From an uncultured Paracoccaceae bacterium (GTDB lineage Bacteria; Pseudomonadota; Alphaproteobacteria; Rhodobacterales; Rhodobacteraceae): a stretch of 64,000 bases of DNA. The stretch is from contig CALKXV010000013.1 of assembly GCA_938005545.1 (NCBI GenBank), positions 102,715-166,714 on the forward strand. The letters run 5' to 3'. Under the pieces are notes generated by a model. The model saw only the letters and a list, made by a program, of their open reading frames with translations, ran no database searches and had not been told where the DNA came from. The position numbers and the translations under genes are program-made. Below are positions 62,561 to 64,000 of the stretch, one piece after another (the first letter of the stretch is position 1; every line of letters starts with the position of its first letter).

Positions 62561-63475
62561 CTAGATTGATTTGCGGAATTTCGCGGGCGTCGTTCCTACC
62601 GACTTCTTAAATACAGTCGTCAAATGACTCTGTGAGGAGAAGCCGACTTCATAGGCGATTTCTGCAATGCCAGTCTGCGTTGTCGTGAGCAGTTCCTGAG
62701 CCCGGGCAATTCTGCGCTTGTTCACATACTGATGCGGGCTTTCACCTGTCGTGTTCTTAAATATCCGGCAAAAGTTAAACACGCTCGTGTCTGCAAGACG
62801 AGCGAGAACTTCGAGTGATACATCGGCATCCAGGTTCTCTTCAATGTACGCAGTCAAATTTTCCAAACCAGAATGACAGAGTGTACGGCTTACTTCCGGG
62901 GGTCGATTGCCGTTGCGATGTGAGCAGATTTCATACAAAATGACGTTGAGTAAAGCTTCCGCCCGAAGTCGACCGCCAAGCCCATCCGATTCAACAAAAT
63001 CGCGAAGTAATGTGGAGAACATTGCATGTGGAGTCAGATTGCTAACCGGGGTAATGGCTTCGTTAAGCTGAGTCCCACCAGACGCCTGATCAATAAAGTT
63101 CTGTCTGATCGAACGGTCGAAATTGACAAACAAGAGTGGTTTGGCGTTCGCGCTTAGTGAATAAAAATCTGTGCCGGTTGGCAGCCAATAAAGATCGTTT
63201 GGCGCCATTGTGAAGTCTTCAACTTTGTCAGAGTTGACCGCGCGCTGACCACCATAACCCGGTTGCAAAAATACCACAATGTCGGTGTCTGCTGAAAAAT
63301 GAATCTCTCTTAGTTTGTAAGCGGAACTGATTCCAATTGTCAGGCCCTCACCAGACCACGTTCGGCCCTCTGAAAGGGAGCTCGTCATACGGGTGCTTTT
63401 GCATCCGTATCTGAGAACGCTCTCGGCACCGCTGGTTTCTTGGGTGCGCGTTGGGCTTACTGGTCCGTTGTACAT
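62561..63475 (-). CDS. AraC-family regulator (copy 3)
   Basis: A 304-residue AraC regulator, the close paralogue of the 60191-61093 gene, with C-terminal helices VSLEVLARLADTSVFNFCRI and IAYEVGFSSQSHLTTVFKKS. It is convergent with the hydrolase gene (74 bp between stops). ATG 63475; the SD is weak. The pair of paralogues around the hydrolase suggests duplication of a regulator together with its target region. Confidence 0.87.
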   Translation of the reverse strand: MYNGPVSPTRTQETSGAESVLRYGCKSTRMTSSLSEGRTWSGEGLTIGISSAYKLREIHFSADTDIVVFLQPGYGGQRAVNSDKVEDFTMAPNDLYWLPTGTDFYSLSANAKPLLFVNFDRSIRQNFIDQASGGTQLNEAITPVSNLTPHAMFSTLLRDFVESDGLGGRLRAEALLNVILYEICSHRNGNRPPEVSRTLCHSGLENLTAYIEENLDADVSLEVLARLADTSVFNFCRIFKNTTGESPHQYVNKRRIARAQELLTTTQTGIAEIAYEVGFSSQSHLTTVFKKSVGTTPAKFRKSI

Positions 63476-63946
63476 CTGGCTTAAGTCCTGATCTCAGTCC
63501 ATCTAAATTCAGCGACTTTCATAGGATATCTGAATTTGTTTCGTCGTTCCATAAGTTTAAATAGCATCGTTATCGCCGATGCGGATTCCAAATTTTTGCG
63601 CTCATTGCGCTTTCTTGTGTCTATATGGCGTGTGTGGGCAATATTTGGTGGCAGATGTGTCCATTGTCCATCACCAAATGACTTGAAACAGGTGGTTTTT
63701 TGACTTTGAGGATGATATTCTGCTCCATGTGTATGCGGATTGCCTTAGTCTTCCAGATCGTCGACCAAATCCCCGAAGATGTAGCAGAGGCCATCGTTCC
63801 GATGGGCCAAAGGCCAATCATGCACTAACTTTCAATTTGGACCACTCAAGTGGGGCTGCCTGTATCCCGTCACGGCCTTTGAGACAGAGCGGCATTTTTG
63901 CTTAACGCGAGTTTTCGGTTCATCGTAATCCTTGAAGGGATACGAG
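63476..63946. other. Gap before the right-edge insertion sequence
   Basis: 471 bp without a supported gene. The left end of the IS3-type element should lie in the last ~130 bp, before the transposase start, but I could not identify its terminal inverted repeat with confidence. Confidence 0.4.
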
Positions 63947-64000
63947 ATGAGAACGAGAACAGGGCCGAGCGGATCGGCGGACAGACACGTCAAAGAGATC
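63947..64000 (+). CDS. IS3-type transposase OrfA, N-terminal start, cut by window edge
   Basis: ATG 63947 with GAAGGGA upstream opens a frame reading MRTRTGPSGSADRHVKEI up to the last base. This matches the start of OrfA proteins of an IS3 subgroup that begin with a basic tail followed by VKxIxRATR. Only 18 codons are visible, so the family call is tentative. Confidence 0.5.
   Translation, partial: MRTRTGPSGSADRHVKEI

Noticed and set aside
1..64000. CRISPR arrays, tRNA and rRNA genes.
   Set aside because: No regularly spaced short repeats and no cloverleaf or rRNA-like sequence were noticed on either strand, within the limits of reading by eye.

Overview
The window looks like accessory DNA (a plasmid, chromid or genomic island) from an alphaproteobacterium, most likely a Rhodobacterales/Roseobacter-group bacterium. 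The evidence is a C4-pathway 5-aminolevulinate synthase, a SoxC/SoxD pair, a TRAP transporter, PutA without a DNA-binding domain next to a divergent Lrp-type regulator, and a copper nitrite reductase with NirV. Both window edges are cut inside mobile elements: a Tn7/Tn5053-type tniB/tniA remnant on the left and an IS3-type transposase start on the right. Internal debris (IS3 and IS110 fragments, a frameshifted virD4, a tetR with two in-frame amber codons, a decayed GST, an orphan Tat leader) marks repeated insertion and decay. No rRNA, tRNA or CRISPR array was seen.

Layout. 0.8-4.7 kb: a PNPOx-like/ferredoxin-reductase-like fusion, a glutathione S-transferase and a divergent LysR. 4.9-13.9 kb: a minus-strand block of thiolase, exported alpha/beta hydrolase, exported cupin, SDR, single-haem SoxD-like cytochrome, Tat-exported SoxC-like molybdoenzyme and Tat-exported cysteine hydrolase, facing two cytochrome P460 genes and an OsmC gene. 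Five of the minus-strand products and both P460s are exported, so this looks like an uncharacterised periplasmic oxidation/detoxification module. 14-21.4 kb: dps, an AraC regulator, a soluble histidine kinase, a cupin-SDR-flavin amine oxidase operon and an OhrR-like MarR gene. The operon region and the MarR gene share an exact 14-bp operator. 21.5-30 kb: acetolactate synthase with aldehyde dehydrogenase, a second dps, haem-fused nirK with nirV, and hemA.

30.4-36.8 kb: a type I secretion cassette (HlyD-like adaptor, ABC exporter) and its probable cargo, a 1058-residue protein with three ~180-residue repeats, CHRD-like sequence and RTX repeats. 37-45 kb: a LysR gene, then a LacI-controlled sugar ABC transporter operon whose last gene is a cytochrome b561-type membrane protein. 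The three near-identical LacI sites are clear. 45.4-46.6 kb: virD4 remnant. 46.7-59.8 kb: an amino-acid locus (dadA-type dehydrogenase, dctPQM, proC, uspA on one side; GntR regulator and Asp/Glu racemase-family enzyme on the other; an acetolactate-synthase-like TPP enzyme; Lrp regulator; putA). 60-63.5 kb: two paralogous AraC regulators flanking a small ORF and an alpha/beta hydrolase that resembles the half missing from the OsmC protein at 13.3 kb.

The recurring theme is oxidative, nitrosative and thiol stress handling (two Dps, OsmC, OhrR-type regulator, GST, P460, NirK, SoxCD) plus scavenging of amino acids and sugars. All functional assignments come from motif recognition by eye; no database search was run.
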